NCBI RefSeq assembly: GCF_017809215.1
Contig: NZ_CP065424.1
Location: 1,768,001 to 1,832,000, forward strand
DNA length: 64,000 nt
Source of the DNA: Heyndrickxia oleronia
GTDB taxonomy: Bacteria > Bacillota > Bacilli > Bacillales > Bacillaceae_C
Direction: 5' to 3'
The notes beneath the pieces were generated by a model. It worked only from the letters and a program-made list of their open reading frames with translations. It did not search any database and was not told the DNA's origin. Position numbers and translations under genes: made by a program. This document shows positions 30,194-39,403 of the stretch, in pieces. Each line of letters begins with the position of its first letter. Positions within the stretch are counted from its first letter, which is position 1.

Positions 30194-32827
30194 ATGAAAA
30201 GATTAACTGGTGCACAAATTCGCCAAATGTTTTTAGATTTTTTCCAAGAAAAAGGTCATAAGGTTGAACCAAGTGCTTCCCTTGTCCCTCATGATGATCC
30301 GTCATTACTTTGGATTAATAGTGGGGTAGCTACACTGAAAAAATACTTTGATGGCCGTGTAATTCCTGAAAATCCTAGAATTACGAATGCTCAAAAAGCA
30401 ATTCGAACAAATGATATTGAAAATGTTGGGAAAACAGCTCGACATCATACTTTTTTTGAAATGCTTGGAAACTTTTCGATTGGTGACTATTTTAAAGAGG
30501 AAGCTATTGAATGGGCATGGGAATTTTTAACTAGTCCAAAGTGGATCGGTTTTAATCCAGATAAATTATCTGTAACCATTCACCCTGAGGATGATGAAGC
30601 TCACGAAATATGGAATAAAAAAATTGGAATTCCAGAAGAACGTATTATCCGCTTAGAGGAGAATTTTTGGGATATCGGTGAAGGACCTAGTGGACCTAAT
30701 ACTGAAATTTTTTATGATCGTGGACCTGAATTTGGGGATGATAAAAATGATCCAGAATTATTCCCGGGAGGGGAAAATGAAAGATATTTAGAGGTCTGGA
30801 ACCTTGTATTTTCACAATTTAACCATAACCCAGACGGCACTTATACCCCTCTACCGAAGAAAAATATTGATACAGGTATGGGATTAGAGCGTATGGCTTC
30901 TGTAATTCAAGAAGTCCCAACAAACTTTGATACTGATTTATTTATGCCAATTATTCAAGCAACAGAAAAAATTTCTGGTGAAAAATATCGAGAAAATGTC
31001 GAAAAAGATGTTGCCTTTAAAGTAATAGCTGATCATATTCGTACAGTATCTTTTGCAGTTAGTGATGGTGCCCTTCCGTCGAATGAAGGTCGTGGATATG
31101 TTTTACGCAGACTTTTACGTAGAGCGGTAAGATATGCTAAAACTATCCAAATTAATGAACCATTTATGTATAAATTAGTTCCCGTTGTAGCGGAAATCAT
31201 GGTAGATTTTTATCCTCAGGTAAAAGAAAATATAGAGTTTATTCAAAAAGTAGTGAAGAATGAGGAAGAACGTTTCCATGAAACATTACATGAAGGTTTG
31301 GCTATTCTTTCTTCAGTAATAAAAAAAGCTAAGGAAGAAGGATCCGATATAATTTCTGGTGAAAATGTATTCCGGTTATATGATACTTATGGTTTCCCTG
31401 TAGAATTAACAGAAGAATATGCTGAAGAAGAAGGATTAAAGGTTGATCACGAGGGTTTTGAAAAAGAAATGGAAAACCAACGCGAGCGTGCTAGAAATGC
31501 AAGACAGGATGTAGGTTCAATGCAGGTTCAGGGTGGGGTTCTTGGTGACATTAAGGTAGATAGCAAGTTTGTCGGATATGAAACATTATCAATACAAACA
31601 AAAGTTTCTGTTCTTTTAAAAGATGGGGAAATCGTTGATCATGCTGTAGCAGGCGACGAAATCCAATTCATTCTTGACGAAACGCCATTTTATGCAGAAA
31701 GTGGTGGACAAATTGCTGATGAGGGAACTCTTACTGCAAAAGGGTTAAAGGTGCTAGTAAAAGATGTTCAAAAAGCACCAAATGGACAGCATCTACAACG
31801 TGCAATTATAGAAGAAGGCGAAATAAAAACGAATCAAGAAATTTTAGCCTCTGTAAATAGTCAAAAGAGAAATCAAACAATAAAGAACCATTCGGCAACT
31901 CATCTTTTACATCAAGCTTTAAAAGATGTACTCGGTTCACATGTCAATCAAGCAGGTTCCCTAGTAGAGCCTAATCGTCTTCGCTTTGACTTTTCTCATT
32001 TTGGCCAAATTACATCTGAGGAATTAGTGAAAATTGAAGAAATTGTAAATGAAAAGATATGGGCAAGCATTCCAGTGATCATTCAAAGTAAACCGATTGC
32101 TGAAGCAAAAGAGATGGGAGCAATGGCTCTATTTGGAGAAAAATATGGCGATATTGTTCGTGTAGTCTCAATGGGTGACTATAGCATTGAGCTTTGTGGA
32201 GGATGTCATGTAGCAAATACCTCTGCAATTGGTGTGTTTAAAATTGTTACGGAAAGTGGAATTGGTGCAGGAACACGACGTATAGAAGCTGTAACTGGTG
32301 GAGCAGCCTATCATTTGATGAATGAGCAAATCCATCGCTTAAATGAAGCTGCAGAAAAATTAAAAGCAAATCCAAAAGATATTTTGACAAGAATTGATAA
32401 CTTACTTAGTGATATGAAAGAAATACAAAGAGAAAACGAATCATTAGCCGCTAAGCTATCAAATATCGAAGCTGGGAGCATTATCGATCAGGCCGAAGAA
32501 ATAGATGGTATTAAAGTTTTAGCTAGTAAGGTTCAAGGTGTAGATATGAATAATCTAAGAAATATGGCAGATGAGTTGAAACAAAAGCTAGAAACAGGTA
32601 TTGTTGTTCTTGGATCTGTACAAGATGATAAGGTAAATATTATCGCAGGTGTTACAAAAGATCTAATCGATAAGGGATACCATGCTGGTAAATTAGTGAA
32701 AGAGGTAGCTACACGCTGCGGTGGTGGCGGTGGTGGTCGTCAAGATATGGCTCAAGCAGGTGGTAAAGATCCAGAGAAATTAGATTCTGCACTTGAATTT
32801 GTGAAAGAGTGGGTAAAATCCATTTGA
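30194..32827 (+). CDS. alaS: Alanyl-tRNA synthetase
   Basis: This full-length class II AlaRS has 877 residues. The catalytic domain has [30 protein letters not shown] and [10 protein letters not shown]. The editing domain has the zinc/His motif NHSATHLLH and CGGCHV. The C-terminal DHHA1/C-Ala domain carries a Gly-rich stretch [19 protein letters not shown] 30194 is 7 bases after GGAGGT. The in-frame ATG at 30179 precedes the ribosome binding site. Confidence 0.98.
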   Translation: MKRLTGAQIRQMFLDFFQEKGHKVEPSASLVPHDDPSLLWINSGVATLKKYFDGRVIPENPRITNAQKAIRTNDIENVGKTARHHTFFEMLGNFSIGDYFKEEAIEWAWEFLTSPKWIGFNPDKLSVTIHPEDDEAHEIWNKKIGIPEERIIRLEENFWDIGEGPSGPNTEIFYDRGPEFGDDKNDPELFPGGENERYLEVWNLVFSQFNHNPDGTYTPLPKKNIDTGMGLERMASVIQEVPTNFDTDLFMPIIQATEKISGEKYRENVEKDVAFKVIADHIRTVSFAVSDGALPSNEGRGYVLRRLLRRAVRYAKTIQINEPFMYKLVPVVAEIMVDFYPQVKENIEFIQKVVKNEEERFHETLHEGLAILSSVIKKAKEEGSDIISGENVFRLYDTYGFPVELTEEYAEEEGLKVDHEGFEKEMENQRERARNARQDVGSMQVQGGVLGDIKVDSKFVGYETLSIQTKVSVLLKDGEIVDHAVAGDEIQFILDETPFYAESGGQIADEGTLTAKGLKVLVKDVQKAPNGQHLQRAIIEEGEIKTNQEILASVNSQKRNQTIKNHSATHLLHQALKDVLGSHVNQAGSLVEPNRLRFDFSHFGQITSEELVKIEEIVNEKIWASIPVIIQSKPIAEAKEMGAMALFGEKYGDIVRVVSMGDYSIELCGGCHVANTSAIGVFKIVTESGIGAGTRRIEAVTGGAAYHLMNEQIHRLNEAAEKLKANPKDILTRIDNLLSDMKEIQRENESLAAKLSNIEAGSIIDQAEEIDGIKVLASKVQGVDMNNLRNMADELKQKLETGIVVLGSVQDDKVNIIAGVTKDLIDKGYHAGKLVKEVATRCGGGGGGRQDMAQAGGKDPEKLDSALEFVKEWVKSI

Positions 32828-32886
32828 TTCAAATAAAAAGTGGTGTACAATGAAGATAAGATATAGTGCCTTGAAGGAGATGTCTT

Positions 32887-32936
32887 AAGGGGTTAGTACC
32901 AATAATTAGGAAAAATCGTTGGCTTTGGTGCTCCCC
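32887..32936 (+). other. Hairpin in the alaS-yrzL gap
   Basis: AGGGGTTAGTACCAA (from 32888) pairs with TTTGGTGCTCCCC (32924-32936) with a small bulge. GTTAGTACC recurs directly after it (32939-32947). There is no long T-run, so it is not an obvious terminator. The function is unknown. Confidence 0.4.
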
Positions 32937-33076
32937 TAGTTAGTACCTCCTTCCTCCTAATGAACGAAAAAGTGAAAGTTTCTGGTCGAAAAAATTGGGT
33001 GAGCTTCTAAATAGGCATTAAACAAAAAATAGGCTTGTGTTTATTGGACAAGCTTTTTAAAGAGAGGTGCTGTAAA

Positions 33077-33346
33077 ATGAGCTCTTTTGACAAAACCATG
33101 CGTTTTAATTTTTCGGAAGAACCTTTTGATCAGGATGTTAAAGAAGTACTATTACAGGTCTATCAAGCTTTACAAGAAAAGGGCTATAATCCGATTAACC
33201 AAATTGTAGGATATCTCCTTTCAGGTGATCCAGCATATATTCCTCGTCATAATGATGCGCGGAATATTATCCGTAAACTAGAAAGAGATGAAATGATCGA
33301 GGTATTGGTTAAGTCATATTTAAAACAGCATCGTGAGGGATTTTAA
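33077..33346 (+). CDS. yrzL: IreB family regulatory phosphoprotein YrzL
   Basis: This 89-residue UPF0297/IreB protein shows [12 protein letters not shown] at the start and the highly conserved block [20 protein letters not shown]. Enterococcal IreB is phosphorylated by the PASTA kinase IreK and modulates cephalosporin resistance. A role in Bacillus is inferred only. ATG 33077 follows AAGAGAGGTG. The end abuts yrrK directly, in the conserved trio yrzL-yrrK-yrzB. Confidence 0.92.
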   Translation: MSSFDKTMRFNFSEEPFDQDVKEVLLQVYQALQEKGYNPINQIVGYLLSGDPAYIPRHNDARNIIRKLERDEMIEVLVKSYLKQHREGF

Positions 33347-33763
33347 TTGAGAATAATGGGTCTAGATGTTGGATCCAAGACAGTCGGAGTGGCAGTAAGT
33401 GATGAGCTGGGCTGGACCGCACAGGGTATTGAAACCATTTCGATTGATGAGGAAAAAGGTAAATTTGGATACGATCGTGTTGCTGAAATCGCTGAACAAT
33501 ATCAAGTTGAAAAAATTGTTGTAGGATTTCCTAAAAATATGAATAATACGATTGGTCCCCGTGGCGAGGCATCAAAGGCATATGCTGAACATTTAAAAGA
33601 ACAACTAGGCCTCCCAGTAGTAATGTGGGATGAACGCTTAACAACAATGGCAGCTGAGAGAGTTCTTTTAGAGGCAGATGTTAGCCGCAAAAAAAGAAAA
33701 AAAGTCATTGATAAAATGGCAGCTAGTATGATTCTTCAAGGATTTCTTGATAGTCAAAATTAA
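33347..33763 (+). CDS. yrrK: RuvX/YqgF-type Holliday-junction resolvase or RNase
   Basis: This 138-residue RNase H-fold nuclease begins [19 protein letters not shown], with the first catalytic Asp. It continues with [19 protein letters not shown] and ends [19 protein letters not shown] before a [14 protein letters not shown] helix with the last Asp. The family has been linked to Holliday-junction resolution and to pre-16S rRNA 5'-end maturation. The TTG at 33347 directly follows the yrzL stop and preserves the conserved MRI start. Confidence 0.93.
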   Translation: MRIMGLDVGSKTVGVAVSDELGWTAQGIETISIDEEKGKFGYDRVAEIAEQYQVEKIVVGFPKNMNNTIGPRGEASKAYAEHLKEQLGLPVVMWDERLTTMAAERVLLEADVSRKKRKKVIDKMAASMILQGFLDSQN

Positions 33764-33776
33764 TGAGGTGAAGAAA

Positions 33777-34064
33777 ATGGAACATGGTGAAAAGCATATT
33801 ACAGTAATTGATGAAGATGGAAACGAGCAATTGTATGAAGTGCTCTTTACATTTGAATCTGAAGAGTTTGGAAAGTCATACGTTCTTTATTTCCCAGTTG
33901 GAGCGGAAGAAGACGATAACGAAGAAATCGAAATTCATGCATCATCCTTTATTCAAAAAGAAGATGGTGAAGAAGGAGATCTTCAACCAATTGAAACTGA
34001 AGAAGAATGGGATATGATTGAAGAAATGTTAAATACATTTCTTGATGAACAAGAAGAAGAATAA
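33777..34064 (+). CDS. yrzB: DUF1292 protein YrzB
   Basis: This 95-residue acidic protein of the UPF0473/DUF1292 family has [40 protein letters not shown] and [20 protein letters not shown]. The function is unknown, although it is conserved at this operon position throughout Bacillales. ATG 33777 after GAGGTGA is used. The ATG at 33747 is inside yrrK. Confidence 0.92.
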   Translation: MEHGEKHITVIDEDGNEQLYEVLFTFESEEFGKSYVLYFPVGAEEDDNEEIEIHASSFIQKEDGEEGDLQPIETEEEWDMIEEMLNTFLDEQEEE

Positions 34065-34080
34065 TTACATTATTAAATGT

Positions 34081-34095
34081 AAAAAAACCTTTTCC
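34081..34095 (+). terminator. Left arm of the yrzB terminator, split by an IS element
   Basis: AAAAAAACCTTTTCC here is the exact reverse complement of GGAAAAGGTTTTTTT at 35569-35583 on the far side of the insertion sequence. Joined, they would form a 15-bp terminator stem for yrzL-yrrK-yrzB. Confidence 0.75.
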
Positions 34096-34193
34096 TTTTA
34101 AAATGTACCCTATAAGATGGACACTTAAAAAAAGTCCTCCTTATGGGGTACTTTTATTTATAATGAAAGAAATAGTTAATGGGGCGGATGAAA

Positions 34194-34619
34194 ATGTCGA
34201 AAATATTATTTACAGATCAAGAACAGAAATTATTGATGAAACATCCTTATGTAAAAGCTGTTAGTGAAAAAGCAATTACTTACACTGATGAATTTAAAGC
34301 ATTAGCTATTAAAGAGTATGAAGAAGGAAAATTTCCACGTCAAATATTTGAAGATGCAGGATTTGATATTGAAATCGTTGGGACTGAACGAGCGAGTTCA
34401 TCTTTAAAGAGATGGCGTAAAGCTTATAAAGAAAATGGTGTAGCTGGGCTTGAAGACACTCGAAAATACCATTCTGGACGACCACTTGAACGTGAATTAA
34501 GTTTAGAAGAAAAATATGCACGATTAGAAGCACAAAACGCCTTATTACGTGCAGAAAATGAACTGCTAAAAAAGATCGATCTAGCAGAAAGGATGTTGGT
34601 GAAGAAAAGGAAAAACTAA
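34194..34619 (+). CDS. IS3-family transposase OrfA
   Basis: The 141-residue DNA-binding subunit has an N-terminal HTH region (ITYTDEFKALAIKEYEEGKF and SSSLKRWRKAYKENG). It ends in a leucine-zipper-like coiled coil (YARLEAQNALLRAENELLKK) used for multimerisation. ATG 34194 is chosen because GGGGCGG lies 6 bases upstream. It overlaps the upstream extension of orfB in the -1 frame. Confidence 0.9.
   Translation: MSKILFTDQEQKLLMKHPYVKAVSEKAITYTDEFKALAIKEYEEGKFPRQIFEDAGFDIEIVGTERASSSLKRWRKAYKENGVAGLEDTRKYHSGRPLERELSLEEKYARLEAQNALLRAENELLKKIDLAERMLVKKRKN
34568..34574 (+). promoter_or_regulatory. A_AAA_AAG programmed -1 frameshift site
   Basis: The heptamer AAAAAAG lies in the zero frame of orfA as A AAA AAG. 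Slippage by -1 enters the open frame that continues through 34640 into orfB with no stop. This would yield the OrfAB fusion transposase expected for IS3 elements. Confidence 0.8.
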
Positions 34620-34639
34620 CAGCTGAACAGAAATTTGAA

Positions 34640-35527
34640 TTGATCCAATTGGTCATTAAAAAATATAACTTAAAGCGGATGGTGAGCTATCTTTGTGAAC
34701 TAGTTGGTGTCTCTCGATCAGGTTATTATCGTTATTTTTCAGAAGAAGCACAACTTAATAGACAGGCTCGTGATGAGGCAGACGAAAAAGTAAAGAAAAT
34801 CATTTTAAAAGCTTATAATTTTCGTCGTCGTAAGAAAGGCGCACGTCAAATCAAGATGACCTTAGAAAATCAGTATCAAATTACATATAACCTAAAACGA
34901 ATTCGTCGTATCATGAAAAAATTCCAAATCATTTGCCCAATTCGAAAAGCAAACCCATATCGAAGAATGGCAAAAGCAACAAAAGAACATAGAACTTTAC
35001 CGAACCTATTAAACCGCGAATTTAAGCAAGGAACCGCTAGAAAAGTATTATTAACAGACATTACATATTTAAGTTATGGAAAAGGAAAACGTGCCTACTT
35101 GTCCACTATAAAAGATGCCGAAACCAATGAAATCTTAGCATATGAGACATCAGATAAAATCACACTAGATATTGCGTTAAATACATTAAAGAAGTTGAAA
35201 AAGACTGGGATAAAGCTGGCCGAAGGCGCATTCATTCACTCAGATCAAGGGTTCCACTATACCAACCCCCAATTTCAAAAGATGGTAAAGAAAATGGGAC
35301 TAGGGCAATCTATGTCACGTCGTGGAAACTGTTGGGATAATGCCCCACAAGAATCGTTCTTTGGACATTTTAAAGATGAAACGGATTTTAAAACGTGTGA
35401 ATCATTAGAAGAAGTAAAAAGAGAGGTTCAGAGTTATATGACATATTACAATCATTACCGAGGTCAATGGAACTTAAAAAAGATGACACCTGCACAATAC
35501 AGTCATCATCTTCTTCAAGTTGCCTAG
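34640..35527 (+). CDS. IS3-family transposase OrfB (DDE domain)
   Basis: The 295-residue catalytic part has an N-terminal HTH_21 segment (YGYYRYF-like, GVSRSGYYRYFSEE) and an rve/DDE domain: Asp in LLTDITYLSYG, Asp in FIHSDQGFHYT, and Glu in NAPQESFFGHFKDE. All three acidic residues are present, so the element may be active. The open frame extends upstream to the frameshift site, so the functional product is probably the OrfAB fusion from 34194. Confidence 0.92.
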   Translation: MIQLVIKKYNLKRMVSYLCELVGVSRSGYYRYFSEEAQLNRQARDEADEKVKKIILKAYNFRRRKKGARQIKMTLENQYQITYNLKRIRRIMKKFQIICPIRKANPYRRMAKATKEHRTLPNLLNREFKQGTARKVLLTDITYLSYGKGKRAYLSTIKDAETNEILAYETSDKITLDIALNTLKKLKKTGIKLAEGAFIHSDQGFHYTNPQFQKMVKKMGLGQSMSRRGNCWDNAPQESFFGHFKDETDFKTCESLEEVKREVQSYMTYYNHYRGQWNLKKMTPAQYSHHLLQVA

Positions 35528-35568
35528 TCTTTTTTTAAATGTCCTTTACAAAGGGTACACTTTATTTT

Positions 35569-35583
35569 GGAAAAGGTTTTTTT
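35569..35583 (+). terminator. Right arm of the split yrzB terminator
   Basis: GGAAAAGGTTTTTTT, including the T-run, matches the left arm at 34081-34095. It is now about 1.47 kb away from its partner. Confidence 0.75.
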
Positions 35584-35790
35584 ATATTAATCCTATTTAG
35601 TATAGTGCCTTTATCCGTTGTAATAAGAAAAAATGTTTCACAATAACAAAAAAGTTTTAAAACAAGTCCATAAAAAATAAGTCGAAACTTAGGAAAGTTA
35701 TAGTATAATGTATGGGACATAATAGGTGAAAGTAAAGTTCACTATATGAATACCTTGTAAGGTCTGCTGCTTGAAAGGGTGATAGATAAA

Positions 35791-36939
35791 TTGACTGAAC
35801 AAAAGGGTAAAAAAGATAAAAAAGATGAAATATATAATAATCTGTTAAGGAAAAGTAATGAAGCAAGGACTATTAGGAAAATAGTTATGATTATTAGCCT
35901 AGTAGTTGTCTTAATAGTTGCAGGAATTGCATTAACAGGATATTTGTATATTCAATCTTCATTAAAGCCTGTAAGTCCGGGTTCAAAAGAAATGAAAAAA
36001 GTAGAAATTCCTATTGGATCTTCAGCCTCGTCTATTGGTCAAATTTTAGAGAAGCAAGGGATTATCAAGAGTGAGTTAATCTTTAAATATTACGTTAAGT
36101 TAAATAATGAGACAGGTTTCCAGGCGGGTACCTATGATTTATCCCCATCTATGACAATAGATCAAATTATTACGAACTTAAAAAAAGGGAAGGTTTTAAA
36201 GCAAGCAAAGCTCAAGTTCACAATTCCTGAAGGTCTACAACTAGATGAAATTGCTAAGATAATCGCAAAGCACACTGATTATGACCAGGCTGAAATCTTA
36301 AAAAAACTGGATGATCCAAAGTATATTAAAAGCTTGATGGAAAAATATCCTCATTTATTGACAGATAAATTGTTAGAGAAGGATATTAAACATCCACTTG
36401 AAGGCTATTTATTTCCTGCTACCTACTCGTTTTATGAAGAAAAACCAACCCTTGATCAGTTGGTTAATAAAATGTTAGTTAAAACCAATTCGATTATCGC
36501 TAAATATGAGGATCAGATGAATAAAAAGAAATTAACGATCCATGAAACATTAACAATGGCTTCATTAATAGAAGAAGAGGCTACGGAAAAAGCGGATCGT
36601 CATAAAATCTCGAGTATTTTTTATAATCGTATAAAAGTAGGAATGCCTTTACAAACAGATCCAACAGTTCTTTATTCTTTAGGTAAACATAAGGAACGGG
36701 TGACTTATAAGGATACAGAGGTAGTTTCACCGTATAATACCTATCAGGTTAAAGGCTTACCACCAAGTCCGATTTCAAATGCAGGTGAAACATCAATAGA
36801 AGCTGCAATTAACCCGGAAAAAACGGATTATCTTTATTTCTTAGCTGCAAAGAAAACGGGAAAAGTTTATTATTCTAAGTCATTACAAGAACATAACAAA
36901 TTGAAAGAAAAATATATAACAAATGTTGACAATGATTAG
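35791..36939 (+). CDS. mltG: Endolytic murein transglycosylase MltG
   Basis: This YceG-family enzyme cleaves nascent glycan strands and helps terminate their synthesis. The 382-residue protein has a basic N-terminus, one transmembrane helix (IVMIISLVVVLIVAGIALTG), a LysM-like segment and the catalytic domain with LEGYLFPATYSF, the active-site Glu in TMASLIEEEATE, and PLQTDPTVLYSLG ... VSPYNTYQVKGLPPSPISN. The TTG at 35791 is 7 bases after AAGGGTGAT. The upstream -10 TATAAT at 35704-35709 restores transcription beyond the IS. Confidence 0.95.
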   Translation: MTEQKGKKDKKDEIYNNLLRKSNEARTIRKIVMIISLVVVLIVAGIALTGYLYIQSSLKPVSPGSKEMKKVEIPIGSSASSIGQILEKQGIIKSELIFKYYVKLNNETGFQAGTYDLSPSMTIDQIITNLKKGKVLKQAKLKFTIPEGLQLDEIAKIIAKHTDYDQAEILKKLDDPKYIKSLMEKYPHLLTDKLLEKDIKHPLEGYLFPATYSFYEEKPTLDQLVNKMLVKTNSIIAKYEDQMNKKKLTIHETLTMASLIEEEATEKADRHKISSIFYNRIKVGMPLQTDPTVLYSLGKHKERVTYKDTEVVSPYNTYQVKGLPPSPISNAGETSIEAAINPEKTDYLYFLAAKKTGKVYYSKSLQEHNKLKEKYITNVDND

Positions 36940-37022
36940 AACTAAAATAGCTTTTTAATAAATAATATGCTAAAATAATTATCGTGTTTTTATAATCTAT
37001 CGAATCGATTAGGGCAGAAGTA

Positions 37023-37056
37023 GTAGAAAGCTGTTGTAAGAAGCTTTCTACTTTTC
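37023..37056 (+). terminator. Terminator of mltG
   Basis: GTAGAAAGCT/AGCTTTCTAC perfect stem followed by TTTTC. Confidence 0.75.
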
Positions 37057-37091
37057 ATGTCATCTCCTTTTCGTATAGGAGGCAAGTAAAT

Positions 37092-37730
37092 GTGAAGGAT
37101 TCTATTCATACTTATGTTGAATCTTTAATTAAAGAAAGAAGTCCCCTTTTTCAAGAAATGGAACATTATGCACAAGAAAATGGTGTACCAATTATGGAGT
37201 TAGCTGGAATTGAAGTTTTGCTTCAATTAATATCGATGCAGAAGCCATGTAAAATTCTTGAAATTGGAACGGCAATTGGATATTCTGCGATGAGGATGGC
37301 AGATGTATTGACAGATGTTCAAATTGTGACGATTGAAAGAGATGATGAGCGATATGAACAGGCCATTAAAAATATTAAACAGTCCCAATATGGGAACAAA
37401 ATCAATGTACTAAAGGGAGATGCCCTTGAAATCATAGAGGAAGTAAAGAAATTTGGTCCATTTGATGCCATTTTTATTGATGCAGCTAAAGGTCAATATA
37501 TGAAATTTTTTGAACTCTATACACCCTTTTTAACAAAAGATGGGTATGTGTATACAGATAATGTATTGTTTAAGGGACTAGTTGCTGAAGAGAATATTGA
37601 GAATAAGCGGATACGCAATCTTGTAGGAAAAATAAAAAAATATAATGAATGGTTAGTTAACCACGAAGACTACTTGACGACCATTATACCTGTAGGAGAT
37701 GGTTTGGCTGTAAGTCGGAAAACGAAATAA
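37092..37730 (+). CDS. trmR: tRNA 5-hydroxyuridine O-methyltransferase TrmR
   Basis: This class I SAM methyltransferase has 212 residues. It shows motif I ILEIGTAIGYSAMRMA, acidic post-I VTIERDDERY, and FDAIFIDAAKGQY with metal-ligand Asp residues as in catechol O-methyltransferase-type enzymes. B. subtilis TrmR (YrrM) methylates 5-hydroxyuridine 34 to mo5U in tRNA. The GTG at 37092 follows AGGAGGC. The U32-peptidase genes that normally follow (yrrN/yrrO) are absent. Confidence 0.92.
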   Translation: MKDSIHTYVESLIKERSPLFQEMEHYAQENGVPIMELAGIEVLLQLISMQKPCKILEIGTAIGYSAMRMADVLTDVQIVTIERDDERYEQAIKNIKQSQYGNKINVLKGDALEIIEEVKKFGPFDAIFIDAAKGQYMKFFELYTPFLTKDGYVYTDNVLFKGLVAEENIENKRIRNLVGKIKKYNEWLVNHEDYLTTIIPVGDGLAVSRKTK

Positions 37731-37811
37731 GAATATTTCAAGGCTAAATCGTTATATGAAATTATATCCAAGAAGCCTTTAATAAGTAATGGAAAGGGGA
37801 CCATTTAGTCA

Positions 37812-38447
37812 ATGAGAAGTAAGCCAGCAGTCATCGGGGTTACAGGTGGATCGGGATCGGGAAAAACAAGTGTCACTCAAGCGATATATGAACATTTTAA
37901 AGGGCATTCTATCCTCGTGCTTGAGCAAGACTATTATTATAAAGACCAAAGCCATCTACCTTTTGAAGAAAGATTAAAAACAAATTATGATCATCCATTA
38001 GCATTTGATAATGATTTATTAATTGAGCATCTTGAAAAGCTTTTAAATTATCAAGCGGTAGAAAAGCCTGTGTATGATTACACTTTACATACACGTTCCG
38101 ATAAAAAAATTATAGTAGAACCAAAGGATGTTATAATTTTAGAAGGAATTTTAGTATTAGAAGATGAAAGATTGCGCAATTTAATGGATATAAAACTTTA
38201 TGTCGATACAGATGCTGATTTAAGAATTATGCGCAGAATGCTACGAGATATTGAAGATCGTGGTCGTACCATGCATTCAGTCATTGAACAATATACTAAT
38301 GTAGTAAGACCAATGCATAATCAATTTATCGAACCAACGAAGAGATATGCTGATGTAATTATTCCAGAAGGTGGACAAAATCATGTTGCAATTGATTTGG
38401 TTGTCACCAAAATTCAAACAATTCTTGAACAAAAATCATTTTTGTAA
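37812..38447 (+). CDS. udk: Uridine kinase
   Basis: Udk phosphorylates uridine and cytidine in pyrimidine salvage. The 211-residue P-loop protein has [13 protein letters not shown], the substrate region [16 protein letters not shown] followed by NYDHPLAFD, and [13 protein letters not shown]. The length is normal for bacterial Udk. It starts at ATG 37812 behind GGAAAGGGG. Confidence 0.96.
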   Translation: MRSKPAVIGVTGGSGSGKTSVTQAIYEHFKGHSILVLEQDYYYKDQSHLPFEERLKTNYDHPLAFDNDLLIEHLEKLLNYQAVEKPVYDYTLHTRSDKKIIVEPKDVIILEGILVLEDERLRNLMDIKLYVDTDADLRIMRRMLRDIEDRGRTMHSVIEQYTNVVRPMHNQFIEPTKRYADVIIPEGGQNHVAIDLVVTKIQTILEQKSFL

Positions 38448-38479
38448 TACGATAGTCTAGATAATAATTATATATTAAT

Positions 38480-38507
38480 AAGCGCGCCCTATTTATAGGA
38501 CGCGCTA
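38480..38507 (+). terminator. Hairpin between udk and greA
   Basis: AGCGCGCCCTAT/ATAGGACGCGCT is a strong G+C-rich stem but lacks a proper T-run. It could be a weak terminator or an RNA-processing/attenuation structure. Confidence 0.5.
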
Positions 38508-38555
38508 TGATGTATTTTACAACCTATACAAATAGAAAATTAGGAGTGAAGGGAA

Positions 38556-39032
38556 TTGGCAGCAGAAAAAGTATTTCCTATGACACAAGCAGGAAAAGAA
38601 AAATTAGAGCAAGAACTTGAATATTTGAAAACGGTTAAACGTAAAGAAGTTGTTGAACGTATAAAAATTGCACGTAGTTTCGGAGATCTATCTGAAAACT
38701 CGGAGTATGATTCAGCGAAAGAAGAGCAAGCGTTTGTAGAGGGACGTGTAACAACTTTAGAAAATATGATTAGAAATGCAAAAATCATTGAAGATGATGG
38801 TTCAAGTTCAGATACAGTAACACTTGGAAAATCAGTTACTTTTGTTGAACTTCCTGATGGAGATGAAGAAACTTATACCATTGTCGGTAGTGCTGAAGCA
38901 GATCCGTTTGAAGGGAAAATTTCAAATGATTCACCTATCGCAAAAAGTCTACTTGGCAAAAAAATTGATGAAGAAGTTACTGTTCAAACACCTGGTGGTG
39001 AAATGAAGGTAAAAATCGTTTCTATAAAATAA
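38556..39032 (+). CDS. greA: Transcript cleavage factor GreA
   Basis: GreA rescues backtracked RNA polymerase by stimulating transcript cleavage. The 158-residue protein has the N-terminal coiled coil with the acidic tip [18 protein letters not shown] and the C-terminal FKBP-like domain ending [16 protein letters not shown]. It starts with TTG at 38556 after TAGGAGTGAAGGG. Confidence 0.97.
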   Translation: MAAEKVFPMTQAGKEKLEQELEYLKTVKRKEVVERIKIARSFGDLSENSEYDSAKEEQAFVEGRVTTLENMIRNAKIIEDDGSSSDTVTLGKSVTFVELPDGDEETYTIVGSAEADPFEGKISNDSPIAKSLLGKKIDEEVTVQTPGGEMKVKIVSIK

Positions 39033-39040
39033 TAATCAAT

Positions 39041-39072
39041 GGACTGTCTAATCTTTTTAGACAGTCTTTTTT
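39041..39072 (+). terminator. Terminator of greA
   Basis: GGACTGTCTA/TTAGACAGTC hairpin with an eight-T run. Confidence 0.9.
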
Positions 39073-39119
39073 TTAATTCTTTTCTAAGCTATTCAATTAA
39101 AATTCAAAATAAAATATAG

Positions 39120-39249
39120 GTTGAAAATGGTTAAATTCCTTCGTTTCGCTGAGAAAAAAGCTCCGAACTTCAAAATAACTGCTCAAGCTTCTTGTTTATA
39201 CACCCCACCAGCAGTGCTTTAACAAAAGCAACAAACTATTAAAAACAGT
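39120..39249 (+). repeat. Intergenic MITE-like repeat, copy F (degraded)
   Basis: The 3' end AGCAACAAACTATTAAAAAC-AGTTTC is nearly identical to copy B, and CCTTCGTTTCGCTGAGAAAA matches the interior of copies A and C. The 5' end is eroded. It lies just beyond the greA terminator. Confidence 0.55.
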
Positions 39250-39403
39250 TTCTTTTTTATTTACCCCAAAAAAGCGTTCTATATTTTTCTTGTCTTTTCA
39301 GAAAAATAATAATTAATTATTCAATTAATCGAATAGAAACTGTAATTCGGTCAAGAATGAGAGAAGGGAGTGTAGTGAATGACAAGACACTAGAGGTGGA
39401 TAC

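Larger units (their letters stand above)
34104..35559 (+). mobile_element. IS3-family insertion sequence (IS150-like), complete
   Basis: The roughly 1456-bp element is bounded by TGTACCCTATAAGATGGACA (34104-34123) and its inverted counterpart ending AAAGGGTACA (35559). The inner part of both ends shares TTAAAAAAAG. It encodes an OrfA/OrfB pair with intact reading frames. A hairpin just inside the left end (AAAAGT-CTCC...GGGG-TACTTTT, 34130-34155) probably blocks impinging transcription. No convincing short target duplication is seen at the ends. Confidence 0.9.

Noticed and set aside
34096..35568. Target-site duplication flanking the IS3 element
   Set aside because: The bases next to the ends (AAA on the left, CTT on the right) do not match, and no other short duplication is convincing.
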